This document shows positions 1-17,500 of a DNA stretch of 64,000 nt, piece by piece. A program made the position numbers and the translations under genes. Source of the DNA: Tigriopus japonicus. Taxonomy: Eukaryota; Arthropoda; Copepoda; Harpacticoida; Harpacticidae. The notes under the pieces are model-generated. The model was not told where the DNA came from, made no database searches, and saw nothing but the letters and a program-made list of their open reading frames with translations. Where the stretch lies: positions 569,875 to 633,874 of the forward strand of contig JAAGOF010000096.1 of assembly GCA_010645155.1 (NCBI GenBank), given 5' to 3'. Within the stretch, counting starts at the first letter, position 1; the number at the start of each line of letters is the position of its first letter.

Positions 1-18
1 GCATATCAGCCTAATTGA

Positions 19-5683
<5,665 letters not shown>

Positions 5684-5802
5684 GGTAAACATATCAGATT
5701 TTTTTAGTGTCATTGTCCTGCTCCAAGAGAACGACTGTTCTCAATGATTTGTCGATTTCTTTTTGAAAACAAGTCCTCAAGAATTTTTGTTTTCTTTTTC
5801 AG
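5684..5802 (+). other. Probable 3' UTR intron just after the Pax2/5/8 stop
   Basis: The stop TAA (5681-5683) is followed after one base by GTAAAC at 5685. A pyrimidine-rich tract ending TTTTTCAG is at 5795-5802. This gives a 118-bp candidate intron starting two bases after the stop. Its function is unknown. Confidence 0.4.
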
Positions 5803-6560
5803 CTTTCACGATGCACCCATAATCTCGTCCGAGTTTTAAACTACTTCCAAGCAATGTCAAGAAATTGAATCGACACCAAAGACCTGTTTAACAATGTGTA
5901 GAAGGAGAAAGAATGGAGATAAACACCACCAGTCACAAAAATATGGCGAAAATATGGAACACGCTCTCTCTTCCTTTCTTTCTTTCTTTCTTTCTTTCTC
6001 ACCCACCTACCACACATTGATAAAAGCATAAACAATTGTGGATCTTTTCCAAGGTCCTAATCCCACATACACACACATATATAGACAATAATTACTACTA
6101 CTGCTACTTCTATTATCATAATTAACATTATTGCTCTCTTTATTGCAAATCCCGCTATTCTAGAATCTTCCTCATTTGGATGACTAGGAGATGTGTTTTG
6201 TTGATGATATGGCGTTTATATCCACTAAAGAATGGGTAGTGATACATCACCAGCATAGTATGTATACTCCCTTTGTAAAACAAGATTGTTCAAATGAAGA
6301 AATGCTCATTCACAAAATGTATTCCTGTATATACACAGCCACACATACTCACACTTTCATTTCCGAGTTTATTGTTTGATTGACTAGAATATAAACCTAT
6401 GTAATCCACAAGGCTTCCTTTGTTCATCATCTTACAAAAAGTCACTCATTACATGTTGTTATACTTTCAAACATTAAGTCAAAGATAATGATGGTTTCAT
6501 TTCTAAAATGCAGTTCACATCCTCACAAACAATCAATTGGTTGAGCCAACATGTTACACC
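5803..6560. other. Pax2/5/8 3' flank, microsatellite-rich, no gene
   Basis: Low-complexity DNA downstream of Pax, with a (CTTT)n microsatellite at about 5970-6000 and CA/TA-rich stretches near 6060-6090. Probably 3' UTR followed by spacer. No open frame has recognisable coding content. Confidence 0.6.
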
Positions 6561-6966
6561 AAAGGCCGCATGTTAACGCACTTAATTCAAAAGCGAAAGC
6601 ATGCCAAAATCAAGTCGAATTAGCATTCGTCGAGTTTATACTCTCCCTAGCTGCTGCGTATCAATAAGCCGCATGTTAACGCACCTAATTCAAAAAGCGA
6701 GAGTACACCAAAGTCAAGTCAGATTAACGTTTGTTGAGTAGATACTCACCCCAGCTCATGTGTTTCAAACACAACAGCTGTCGAGACTATATACTCTAGG
6801 CACGTCAATCTGACTTGATTTTGTGTACTCTCGCTTTTTAAATTAGCTGCGTTAACATGCGGCCTAATCACAGGAGTTGTCACGAGTATATACTTGAGGC
6901 CGGTTAATCTGACTTGATTTTGGTGTGCTCTCGCTTTTGAATTAGGTGCGTTAACATGCGGCCTTT
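6561..6966. mobile_element. Four-armed palindromic (foldback) element
   Basis: Two direct copies of a roughly 95-bp unit beginning GGCCGCATGTTAACGCAC (6564 and about 6669) are followed by two inverted copies (about 6787-6870 and 6875-6966) ending GTGCGTTAACATGCGGCC. Outer ends read AAAGGCCGCATG and CATGCGGCCTTT. Each unit also contains a conserved AATCAAGTC/GACTTGATT segment. No transposase is encoded. It is best read as a non-autonomous foldback DNA element; no clear target duplication was found. Confidence 0.75.
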
Positions 6967-8387
6967 GCAAGAAGCACAGATTTTCTGGCGTGGCAGGCTA
7001 GCGATTAGAGTTTTGATTTAGAGTAGGATCAATTCAATTGGGTTCTCTTTCAATTGAGACAGACTTGGTTGGATTTGTTGGACTGCGCTTTTCAATTTTC
7101 AGGTTAATCGAAGGTTGGGGGTGATTTTTAGCTTTTCAAATAAATAAACAGAAAAAAAGCATAGAATGAATGAGCTCACCCTTTTGTGGAAAAACAATTT
7201 TCAAAACAACAACAAAAAAAATAAAAGAGAAAAAAACGAGAAAAAACAACACAACAACCAAAAAGGATCAAAGAAGAGGGCTACCTCATTCATTTTCAGT
7301 AGGATTTGCACTAAGATTTGTGAAATCCTAGCTTTTGAGGCCGAAGTTTGATTGATTTGAAAATTGAAATGTCTTTTAAAAAAAGATAATTTGTTTCCAA
7401 TGGAAATAATAATTCTTATGGCTTTAATCCCTTTAATCCTTGTTCAAAGAAATTCAATGATTCTTGTTAAGTGAAAGAATTCAATTTCGCCGAAATTTTT
7501 TAATTTCTTTCCTACAATATCACAGTTTGACCTCGCGTTACGTTAGCTAAATATCTATTGGTACGTCAGCTACAACAGTACACACAGTGAAGTTATCAAA
7601 GTGGCAACACCCTGGCCTTCAACCAAAAGGAATTTTGAAAAGAAATTGGCGATTTTTAAAGTGATCCTTTGACGTTTAAAATTGTCCAAGTTTAGTAACG
7701 AGTTTAGAATGCTTTTCCAACAATATAAATGTCAAACATTGAATTTTGATTTTAAAAACCAAATTTTGAAATCATTAAGGGAATGATAAAATTGGCCAAA
7801 AAACTTGAAGTTTGAATCGTCTGTTCCAAACACTGATGTTAATGGTTGAGGTGATATTTAACTTGTTTTGGATTGCATGAATAGGGGTAAGAAGGGTTTA
7901 AACATGGAGAACTCGGCTGAGGTTTCTGTTTTAGCCATGATGGTCAACTTTTTTGGCATGAAATGGTACTTGAATTCAAATCTCTGCAAATAAAATGCCA
8001 GAAAAATGTTGATTTTGAACAACAATGCAGGTCCTTCAAGTGGTTTGTATGGTCAGCAGGCCTGGGAATTTGATGCAAAAAACTTTTATTGCCATTTTGG
8101 GTTCTTTTTGCACTGATTTGCATTTGAGCGAATATTTGCATTTTGTTTTGCATTTGGAAACATTTTGGGAAAATGAGCAGATAAACGTGATTTTAAAGAG
8201 TGGTTTAGGAATCAAATATATTTTTGGAAATTTCATATAAATTTGGAGACCAAAACAAGTGACTTTTCCCATCTCGTATTTTTAACATTGAATTTTCTTT
8301 TTCAGACTTCAAAAGATGTGGTACCTTGATTAACCAAGCCCCCGCCTCTACTAAGTGTAAGGATCGCAGGTTTACGGACCTTAGTAG
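6967..8387. other. AT-rich spacer, no gene recognised
   Basis: Homopolymer-rich spacer. The open frames in it are lysine/asparagine- or phenylalanine-rich translations of low-complexity DNA with no motif. No delimited repeat was recognised. Confidence 0.6.
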
Positions 8388-8834
8388 TAGTGATGTGTTT
8401 CGAACTACGAGTGCTGCCAGTGTTGACCCTGAAGTTTATCGTTGTTAAATAGGGCAGGTTGTATTGAAATATTTGAAAAGACCTAAACAGGGACCAATTT
8501 GGCAACATTCGAACTAGTTCGATTTCGAAGCACTGATGTGTTTCGAGTTGGATTTTTGGCAGAGTTTTGCCATTTTGGTTTTTAGGGTCAAAAAGCCAAC
8601 CACAACTAAACTTTTCAACAAGCAATAGACCTTCTCTGCCATAAAACATGGCAGCACTGCCAACTCGAAATCATTTTTAAATCTTTTGATGGAGATATAA
8701 CTCGAAATTGGCCTAGTTCGAGTGTTGCCAAATTGGTCCCTTTTTTCAAAAAGTTCTATACAACTTGCCCTTTTTAACAACGATAAACTTCCGAGTCAAA
8801 AATGGCAGCACTCCCAGTTTGAAACACATCACTA
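8388..8834. mobile_element. hAT-type MITE, TAGTGATGTGTTTCGAACT family
   Basis: The left end TAGTGATGTGTTTCGAACT matches, inverted, the right end GTTTGAAACACATCACTA. Flanking 8-mers are CTTAGTAG (8380-8387) and CTTAGTTG (8835-8842), a 7/8 target duplication typical of hAT elements. A phrase around GCTGCCAGTTTTGACTC recurs inside, inverted between the halves. Related degraded copies are at 48950-49224, 54036-54177 and 61366-61610. No coding capacity. Confidence 0.8.
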
Positions 8835-8854
8835 CTTAGTTGCTTATGGATGAC

Positions 8855-10129
8855 CAGCCTGACCAATTTTAGCTCTTTAGAGCTAAAATTAGCTCGTTTT
8901 CCTGATATTTTTAAAATTTAGCTCCAAAGCTAGGGATTTAGCTCTTTTTTTGGCTCTTTTAGCTCCTTTTGAAATATTTTGCCATTTTGCAGCTCTTTTC
9001 CTGAGAATTTTAGGGATTATTGGCTCCTTTTCACAATTTTCCAAGTTGCCAGATTTTCTGCCCAAGAAAATGTTGCTTGTTCAAAAATGTGTTTTTTTCT
9101 TTTTACAAATACGTAGGATTTTCAGAAGAATCGACACCAAACTATGGCTCCTCATGCTAAAGCAAAAAAAATAGAAGCTTTTGGCTAGTCTTTCACAATG
9201 TCCATTAATGTGCTGGTACCTACTAAAACCTCCACTTACTTTATTCTTTGCTTCAAACTATTCTACTCAAATTGACAAAAAGTTCATTTGATCTAGTGAT
9301 GGAAACAATCCAATCTTCAATCATATTCACGATAGGTTGCCCAACTAAGTCTGCCAATTAGCCTTCAGCGTTTGTCATTTGTCGGTTGAATTCCATGAGG
9401 AAAAAGGCTTTCTTCTGAAGGTGAGCGCAAGTGGCACCCCTTGCTTTATTCGTCTTTGGCTCAGGGGCGCTATGTAGAAGGAACTTGCTTCTTGATTTTG
9501 CAAGATGTTGTACTATGTGAGGGGTGATGGCAAACCTAAAGCTGCAACCTCGCGTGAGAAAGCTTGAAAGATTGTTTTTTTTCCATCAGTAATTTGACCA
9601 AGTTAAAATTGAGCAGGCGAGCTTTAAATTAAGCCGAGTGTAAGTGCTTCCCCAGACGGCGTAGGTTCGAATCCTGTTGGGGTCGGATTGAAGCTGTCGG
9701 GAGAAATCCTTAAATTTACAGGGAATCGCATTCCTTGTAGCGGTACTAAAAAACCGCAAAAAAATAAATAAAAAGATATATATAAAAAAATAGTGGGGAA
9801 AAATAGATTTTTCTCTGGTCGGCCCAGAAATAATAAACGGCTTTTGCCATTAATATCACTACTCTATCTGTAACTTGCAAAAAGCCAACATCACTTCACA
9901 GAATAACCTTATTTTCGTGGCTGTTTTTAAGGAATTAAAAAACTCTAAAAAGCCATGTCTTGAAAGACACTGCCAATTACATTAGGTCCATAAGTATGAC
10001 AATATTAGTGTTTTTGGCCATTTAAAATTTAGCTCTTTTTTAGCTCTTTGCAAACAAAATTTAGCTCCAAAATTTGCCTTGAAACCAAGGTTTTTAGCTC
10101 TTTTTGATCTTCAACAATTGGTCACGCTG
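8855..10129 (+). mobile_element. Non-autonomous hAT element with perfect 8-bp target duplication, carrying a nested SINE
   Basis: The left end is CAGCCTGACCAATT and the right end AATTGGTCACGCTG, imperfect inverted repeats. Both flanks carry the same 8 bp, TGGATGAC (8847-8854 and 10130-10137), the hAT integration signature. Subterminal DNA is full of short TTTAGCTCTTTT motifs. A second, inverted copy is at 44059-44958. Compared with that copy, this one has several hundred extra bases at about 9292-9800, including the tRNA-Ser-derived SINE. No transposase gene. Confidence 0.85.
9627..9775 (+). mobile_element. tRNA-Ser-derived SINE
   Basis: The segment contains an A-box-like GCCGAGTGTAAG (9633-9644), a serine-type variable arm, and a perfect B box in GTAGGTTCGAATCCTG (9661-9676). 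A tRNA-unrelated body ends in CTTGTAGCGGTACTAAAAAA with an A-rich tail. The anticodon arm is missing, so this is not a functional tRNA. Related 3' ends are seen near 14214-14260 (+) and 42470-42525 (-). Exact 5' border uncertain. Confidence 0.65.
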
Positions 10130-10853
10130 TGGATGACAACAAGAGCGAGATCCCCGCCTTATGCAAGCAATAACAATGACTGATAATATTAAACCCTTTA
10201 AAGGACGATAATGAATTCCTAAGTCGACAACTAGAGGTCAAACCACAATTCATTCACCGGTATAATCCTTACATGATGTGTGGGTCAGACATTTGTAAAA
10301 GATTTTTTTTGTATATTAACGTCAACTGCCTTTCTTTCTATTGATTTAAAACTAGCCCCATTACTTTTCTTAACATTTCATAACAAAAATACACAACATT
10401 CGTTTCTTCAAGGAAATGAAAATTCGGTCTCGATTGACTAAGATAGCACAGTACCAAAAGATAATTGTCATTCGGCAACCGTGCCAAAAATACGCAACGT
10501 CAGAGGCCATCTTCATAGGAGTCCCCAAGTTTTTACGCACTGGTAAAGCCTTAAAGCCTTAAGGCTTTACGCACAGGTAGGCCAATTATTTAAACAATAA
10601 GTCACATTCAGAATTACTTTGAAACGCCTGAGGATGACTCCGAAGCACAACATATTGCTGTTTTTCTGCAATATGAATAGGCAAAACCAAACCTGTCCTA
10701 TTTTTTGTCACCATACCAACTACCGCTTTCTTAAGAACCTAAACAACCATTGCAGTCTTTCATTTAGTTCCCTCTTAAAGGGATTTATTCTACAAAACGT
10801 TCAAACATAACGTGTCAAGCCAATAAATAACTGCACATAACATTTCAAAGCCT

Positions 10854-11267
10854 CTAATAATCTGGCTCAATCTTTCCAAACTCGACGGCTCCATAGAGAG
10901 ATTCGGATTCGGCACAAGGAAAGGAATCTTCCTCGTAGTTGCAAGTCAGGGTTTGTTGATCAAACACGGTGCCGTTGCCGCAAATGAACGACCATTGAGC
11001 GGTCTCCAAAATCGATCCGGCATCGTCCTCAATGGGCAGACAAATGTGGAAGATCTGGCAGTTGTTGCTCACATCGGCATAATAGCCGTATTCCCGGGCT
11101 TCACAAGAAAAGTCCAAGGTCAAAGGCTGAGCCAACAAGGTCTCGGCGTCGGCGGGTAGATTGAAGGCCTGATTGTTGGGACTCTGTCCATCAGGATAGA
11201 CCTGAGGCATGGCCAAATATCCGGCGAATGAGGTGCAAAGGACCAGGACAATACTGTGAGAGAACAT
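10854..11267 (-). CDS. Secreted single-domain chitin-binding (CBM14/peritrophin-A, CPAP1-like) protein
   Basis: Intronless 137-residue protein. Residues 1-19 form a hydrophobic signal peptide. A single type-2 chitin-binding domain follows, with six cysteines at 55, 70, 76, 96, 109 and 118 in the family spacing. Aromatic residues (YGYYAD) and the NNCQIFHIC segment resemble arthropod cuticular proteins analogous to peritrophin. These proteins bind chitin fibres in cuticle or the gut lining outside the cell. The ATG at 11265-11267 is preceded by a well-placed TATA box and initiator, which supports this start. The tail after the domain is short and acidic. Family assignment is firm; the tissue cannot be read from sequence. 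Confidence 0.88.
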   Translation of the reverse strand: MFSHSIVLVLCTSFAGYLAMPQVYPDGQSPNNQAFNLPADAETLLAQPLTLDFSCEAREYGYYADVSNNCQIFHICLPIEDDAGSILETAQWSFICGNGTVFDQQTLTCNYEEDSFPCAESESLYGAVEFGKIEPDY

Positions 11268-11301
11268 GGTTGATTGGATTGGATTGAATGCTCAGAGAGG
11301 A

Positions 11302-11337
11302 ACTGATGATATGACCAGGGTTGTATGTCTATTTATA
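11302..11337 (-). promoter_or_regulatory. TATA box plus arthropod initiator for the chitin-binding gene
   Basis: On the minus strand TATAAAT (11337-11331) lies about 30 bp upstream of TCAGT (11306-11302), the arthropod initiator. The predicted first transcribed A is at 11304, giving a 5' UTR of about 37 nt before the ATG at 11267. Confidence 0.65.
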
Positions 11338-11344
11338 TCTTAGG

Positions 11345-14300
11345 TAGTATGAGATGGCCAGCATATCACAACATTGACCCGTTCGCATAATCTTGTATCT
11401 AGGAAGTCATTCAAGCGTCCATTCAAGCTACGTCTTTGCTGCGCTCAAAATAGAATCTTCCTTTCCTTATTTGATGGGCCTCGAAATCCAGTTTTGAAGA
11501 TGGTCAACAGTTCTGGCGATGGTTAAAGCGCTTTTTGAAGGATCTTTGATAGACCTCTCTCAGCATAACAAGACTGTAATCTTTTTGTTTACTTGAATGT
11601 TTTTTTAGGATTATTTCCTCTCCGACAATAGAATCCTTGGTAACAATCATCAAACCTTACATAAGCCTAAGTTAAAAAACACATTATTCTCGATACCAAC
11701 TTATTCTCATTTTATTTTTAAAGACAAAATGAATGAGAAGCATAGCATATAGTGAGTATATTCAAAATTTTATCAATTTACTCACTAAAACCTAACGATA
11801 ATGTGTAAAATGGGCAATGAGCTTAATTCAATAACTTGTTATTCAGGTGAAAAATTAATCGTTGTTTGAAATTAAGGAATCTTTAGCACATTCACCGTAA
11901 TTTCATAATTACTATTTCTTTAAATTAAAATGTAATCAATTACTATTATTTTAAATGCAAATGTAAGTGACAAGATTTACTTAATGATCTAACACAATGT
12001 TTTTATTGCCATCCACTTCCTTCCGGTAGTTGGGTTTGGTAAACAGCCATAGAATTGAATTTTGAACAACAAAAAGTTGGTTATTCGAATCGGCCCTGAA
12101 CATTTGAAAGGCAAGAGATGACACTAAAAACCGCTGTTTTGATTCCACCTGATCAAATACTTTATTGAAAAAAAAATCCTGATAACAACTATCGCAAATT
12201 TCTAATAAAAATGATTTTTCGGAAATTTTATTTCTTGGCCCAATTTTCAGTGGTGCACCTTGTAGGGACCCTAAAAGTGTTTTGCTTTTTGATGCTTTCC
12301 ATGCTTTTTTTCATTGTCATGAAAACCAACTTGTCTCTGCTTGAAATGTTCAAACTCCACGCTTTGCTAATTCTCTTTGACATCAAGAACTTTAAAATTA
12401 GCGTTCCCAAAATCTCGCAGGAATGACGCCAACCGAAGAAGGTGAAGAAAAATTGAGACAAGATCATTTTGCTTGACTCCTCGTTGAGTTAGGCACTTGC
12501 CTTCCTGACCTCTGCCATATCTACAAACAATGATGAAAAAGATGCATTTACTTGCACAATTCCAGACAACATAAAGGATTCCGTACTAACCTCGATCGTT
12601 TTGAAATTTAAACAAAAACGTAAGTTTAAATCATTCTTTCAGACCAAAGATGCCTCTAATAAATCATGAGGTTTTATGGTTATGGATCCTCTGACTCAGA
12701 CAATTGCATTTAAACGACCTTAAGGTAACATGAAAGAGTGTAACATACGGAATGACAGATATTTGGCGTAAACCAAGGAAAAGGAAGTGTGCAAAGGTTT
12801 TTTTGCTTTATCCCACTCAGACTCGTTTTCACACATTTGTAGCATTTGTTTTTTGGGTGTTATGGTGAAAAAGATACATAAGCTTTTCCATTACTGATTA
12901 GCAGGTTCACCAGGTAGTTGTAAGTTACATTTTAATATAGTATTAACAACATTTTCCTCCTTGTGTCCTAAATTACAAAAATTGGGAAAAATTAAAATAT
13001 TGTAAGAAAAACATTATAGTGTTCCGTCGTTCCGTCGAAAATTTACGGGAAAAAGAGAAGTTCATTAGTCAAAATCAAAGTTTGGAAACAAGCCGACATT
13101 GTATATTTTACATAACTTTACACACTTTACAAATTCTTTACAAAATCTAAAGACTATCTACCGAATCATCTTTTTTTCAAAATTGACAGAATAGGTAAAA
13201 TCCCATTTAGCTTGAATGCATATTTTGATACCGTTAACCATACGTAATTTTCCATTCAAGCTTCATTTTTTGGGGGTTACCCTGCATTGATGGACATGAG
13301 ATAAACGATGGGAAATACTGACCAAACGTGAATTTATTCTTAAGACAATAATCTTCTCTGCCCAGTTAAACCAATCTTTAGTCATATTACCATTTGTTAA
13401 ATGGATCTTGCCGAAAGCAAAAGAATGGTTGGTGCTCCTCAACGGGATAGTGTCTTTTCCAAAGTCTGTGTTTTTACTCGTTCATTTGTGAGCTGTTTGT
13501 GTTCTAGGCCCACATCTAACCAATAAAACAAACAATCAAATTCGTTTAATGTGAGGCGTTTTGTTAGCTGAGTTATTTGAGTGAATGCTTGTACAGGAAT
13601 GAAATGAATTGTTCTTTTGATGGGCACTCCTTCGATCTTTCGCTGGCATTTTTATAAGTCTCATCTGTAGAGATGTGAAAAATGAGAGTTCCAAAATAAA
13701 AAAAAAGCTTTTAGTTGAAAGAGTGAAATTATGCTGCAGTCAGAAAGATATCGACTGAAAATAAAAGTTTAGATATGTTCAGACAAAGCCATGATTGTCA
13801 AATAGGCTTGTGAAATGTTGCTTTAAATCTGAAGCTGATAGCCGAACGCAAAATTTTATCATTTAATATTGTGAAAATGTCCTCATTTTCATGGACCGTT
13901 GACTGATTTTATTACTGAAAACTTACAAAGCATAATTTGGCTTTTTGAGTTCGAAAAAAAAAATATTTATTTAAGCTTCCTTTTGCATTTTCTAGAAATT
14001 TCAAGAGGGAAAATTCCTTTTTCGCGTTTTTCAGACCTAAAAAAACTTTTTTTTGATAGGTGAATCCGACCTAAAAAGGTCCCCATTTTTTCTAAAAAAA
14101 TTGACCTAAAAAAATCGCGAGCAAAATACTGGCAATGAAAAAGAACATAACCAAGATTACAAAAAGACTTGGAGAAAGACTACTCTTGGGTTTGTCAGAG
14201 TAAAATGGCATTGAACTATTCCTTGTAGTGGTAATAAAAAATCCGCCCCCCAAAAAAAAATAGAAAATTCTGTACTGTTTTTGCTTCCGTTTTAGCCCTC

Positions 14301-14531
14301 CTTCGGCTGAACCTTCGGTTTTATATTAAAGGTCTTTCAGTCCATCACGATCGGTTAATCTGTCTTTGTTCAACTTATTAATTTAGTTGTCTAAATCAAG
14401 TCAAAACAATTGAAAGAGAGTACTTATAGACATAGTCCAGAGCGAAATTTGGGATCCTAAAAAGACCAGAAATGAGGAACATTCATATCACACTGTTTAT
14501 TGTTGTAGCCAAAAGGATGTCAACAAATTTA
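11345..14531. other. AT-rich intergenic spacer
   Basis: No coding region or delimited transposon recognised. The 3' end of a SINE-like sequence (CCTTGTAGTGG, then an A/C-rich tail) is visible at about 14214-14260, matching the tail of the SINE at 9627-9775. The rest is low-complexity DNA. Confidence 0.55.
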
Positions 14532-17500
14532 TCATAATAACAAGAAAGGCCCCTGATCATGATACACAACCTTTAGAGAGCGTTTTTGGGTCATCTCCTC
14601 CAAATAGGGAATTTCCTCAATTGGGTTGGCAAATGAAAATAAAGCCAAACTTTTCAGGTACATAAGTTCTGGCACAAATTTCACAATGGCAAAGAGAAGA
14701 TTCGAAGAGAATGGCTTCTCCAAAATCCTCAATTTCAAACACTCAAGCTCAGGCAAACTCTGATCTTGAAGAGCTTCAATCAAAGGTCGTTCTTCCAAGT
14801 TCTCAATTCTTTCCGTCACAAGCATCAAGTTAACTAATTTAGGGCATTTGGCGAACAAATAATACAAATCACCGAATCCCAAACAAGGATGACACGTCAC
14901 AGAAATGTCTGTTAGAGTGGGATGGAAGCTTTGTTGTTTGATAGAATCGGTATTGAAAGAGCCTGATGAGCCCTGGCCACTAAGGTCAAAACTGGCGCGT
15001 TTTAAGTGGCAACACTGCGAGAGGATCTCATGTAGAGAACCAAAATGGCCATTTAGTGTGACTCTGAGATCAGTTAGAAGAGGTTGGAACGTCTGGAAAT
15101 GGATCAAGTCAGTTCCATGAAGGAGAGCTTCTCGCCAAATCATACGTTGAACTTGAGGGAAAACCTGAAATAGTCAAAAAAGAGGGTTGGCTTCAATCAT
15201 TTACAGAGGAGAAAGCATGGATGATAGGTTTATGAATGAATGAATTTTTGTTCTTTAGAATCGTAAAATGATGTGCAATGTTCTTAGATCTATTAAGTCT
15301 TGAAGAAGTGAATCAAACTTAACTTGGAGAAAGCCACATTTGAACATTTTTTCGTGAGCAATTTCAGATTATTTCCGCAAAAATTCTAACTGCAGAAAGT
15401 TTCGCTGAAAATAACAATACAATTCGAGATAAAAATTAGGAACGTAAAAAGCGCACTTTCTTTTGTATATGACCGTAAATATGGTTGTGTATGTCTAATT
15501 TTAGTAAAAAATGCCATTATGTAGACATTCTGGTACAGTTGGTTAGCCCTGTTGTTCATTGACCAATTATTTAATTCCCTTAACATTTTTTAGATATTCT
15601 TTCCTGCCTAAAAGAAAATTAAGATTTTTTTTTCCTAGAAACAGCCAAAATATTTATAAAAATTGAAAAAATACTTCATCTCTGAAGTTATATAGTTCCG
15701 GGCCCTACAAATTAAGATCCCTGGAAGACCAAGTCTAAGATTACTTGGCCAATAAACGTGGAATTTGCTATTGTAGATAATATTTTCCTTGGAAAACTTT
15801 GAAATTTTTAAAAAAATATTATTCTCGCAATCATATAATCATAAAAATCATTTTGAATTCGATGCAACATATTTTTCTTACGATTTTAAGCCGCTAAGTT
15901 TTCTTTGAAATTTGTGCAACTTCTTCGTGAATGTTTTTGGGCGTGAGATGATAATTACAATAGAAATTGAACATTTATGAAAATAAACTTTTTGCATAAT
16001 AATAAATGTAACATGCCACTTGCAAAAACATCCTTCGAGCAATTTCAATTATTAAGAGATTAATTGAAAACAAAACACGTATTATGTACCAAGTCAAAAA
16101 TTGCTGGAAAAAAATGAATGTAAAAAGAAAAATTCGGTTTCACATACAATCAGACCCCGAAATCTCTGAAGAAAAATATTGTAGGAATTTTTTTTTGGTG
16201 TTCGAAAAATCAAAGCAATTCAAGCTTAGGTCTTGACCATGGCTGCTTGTCACGTTTTTTAACAAGTTAAACGATCACTTACCCTTGAAATCCAGGCTGA
16301 GAGATTAGCCAATAGTGGTGGTTCCGGCGAATTATCCAGCAAATGTATTTCTTGAATGTGTCCTAAAGGTGATTGGAACCCTTGATCCATCAACATCTGG
16401 CACAATTGTCGACTAAGAACGCACTTTTTAATATTCGGACTCGACTCCAACGCCGACAAGATCACTTTATGAGTCAAATCAAAGCCTTTGGAGTGAAAAG
16501 CAGTCAAATCTAGCTCCTTTAATTCTGGTTGGGACATCAAGAAAGCTGCAAAATCCTCGGGAGTCAAGCCCTTGTCCATATTCATGAGTGGTCCCGTCAA
16601 AGTCAATTTGTTCAGTTTGAATTTTCCCGCCATTAACTTGATCACCTCAGCGTGACAACTGCCTAATAAAGTGAGATATTTCAGATGAGGCAAGTTCTTG
16701 AGGGCTTTGATAAAGTCCTTTTTCAGGATCCAATTGAATCTGAGGGTGACTTCTTGCCAAAGAAATTTGGCCTTTGAACTAGCTAGATAGGTGATTAAAT
16801 GGGAATGAAACTCGGAATTGAACAGATCGAGAGTGGAAAGAAAGAAAGAGTTCTTTTGGAAAGGCTCGATGAAAGCCCACCAAAGCACGAAAATGAGATC
16901 AGAGGGCAGTTCTTGGATGTTGAATGGGATGGTCAAATGGGATTCCATGGCTCGATTTCTCAAACATCCTTGCACTGAAATGAAAAGACAAAGGTGAAGG
17001 TGCTTTTCCTCTGGAGCTATCTATATCTATGATGCTGAAAAATCCAGAAAAAATAATTTTACACAATCTGAGAATCTTAACCCTATCGTCAATGAATTGC
17101 ACTTGCTGCAAAATATGCTTTTAACTAAGATATACACACAAAGACAAATTACAAAGACTTGGAAAACTTTCGTTTTATTCTACTCAAAGTGATTTTAGTG
17201 ATGGACCGAAAGAGCTCAATATGACTAAGTAACTTGAAGATTTTTATAATAGAGCTTTCTTGATTCGGATTTGATTCTGTGTCAGAGGTTTTTAGACAGG
17301 AAGAAATGGGCAGTTTTTATCTCAATCTTCATTCGAACTGTGTCTTCTTTCGAAACTGAATTTCGGGCAAATGCGTTTTCTGCTGTCCATCAATAGCAGA
17401 TATTGATTGTTCATTTATAATTCAGTATTTTATACATCCATTTTCAGTAATTATTCAGTACAATAGATCAAGAAGAATCCAATCCTCCTCGATCAAAAAG

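Noticed and set aside
7166..7351. Lysine/asparagine-rich open frame
   Set aside because: Translation of an A-rich low-complexity run; no domain.
9661..9690. tRNA gene suggested by a perfect B box
   Set aside because: The anticodon arm and acceptor stem pairing are missing; it is part of a SINE.
16970..16975. Start codon for the LRR gene at 16975
   Set aside because: The triplet is GTG and directly follows a TTTCAG acceptor; two upstream exons join in phase to an ATG at 19214.
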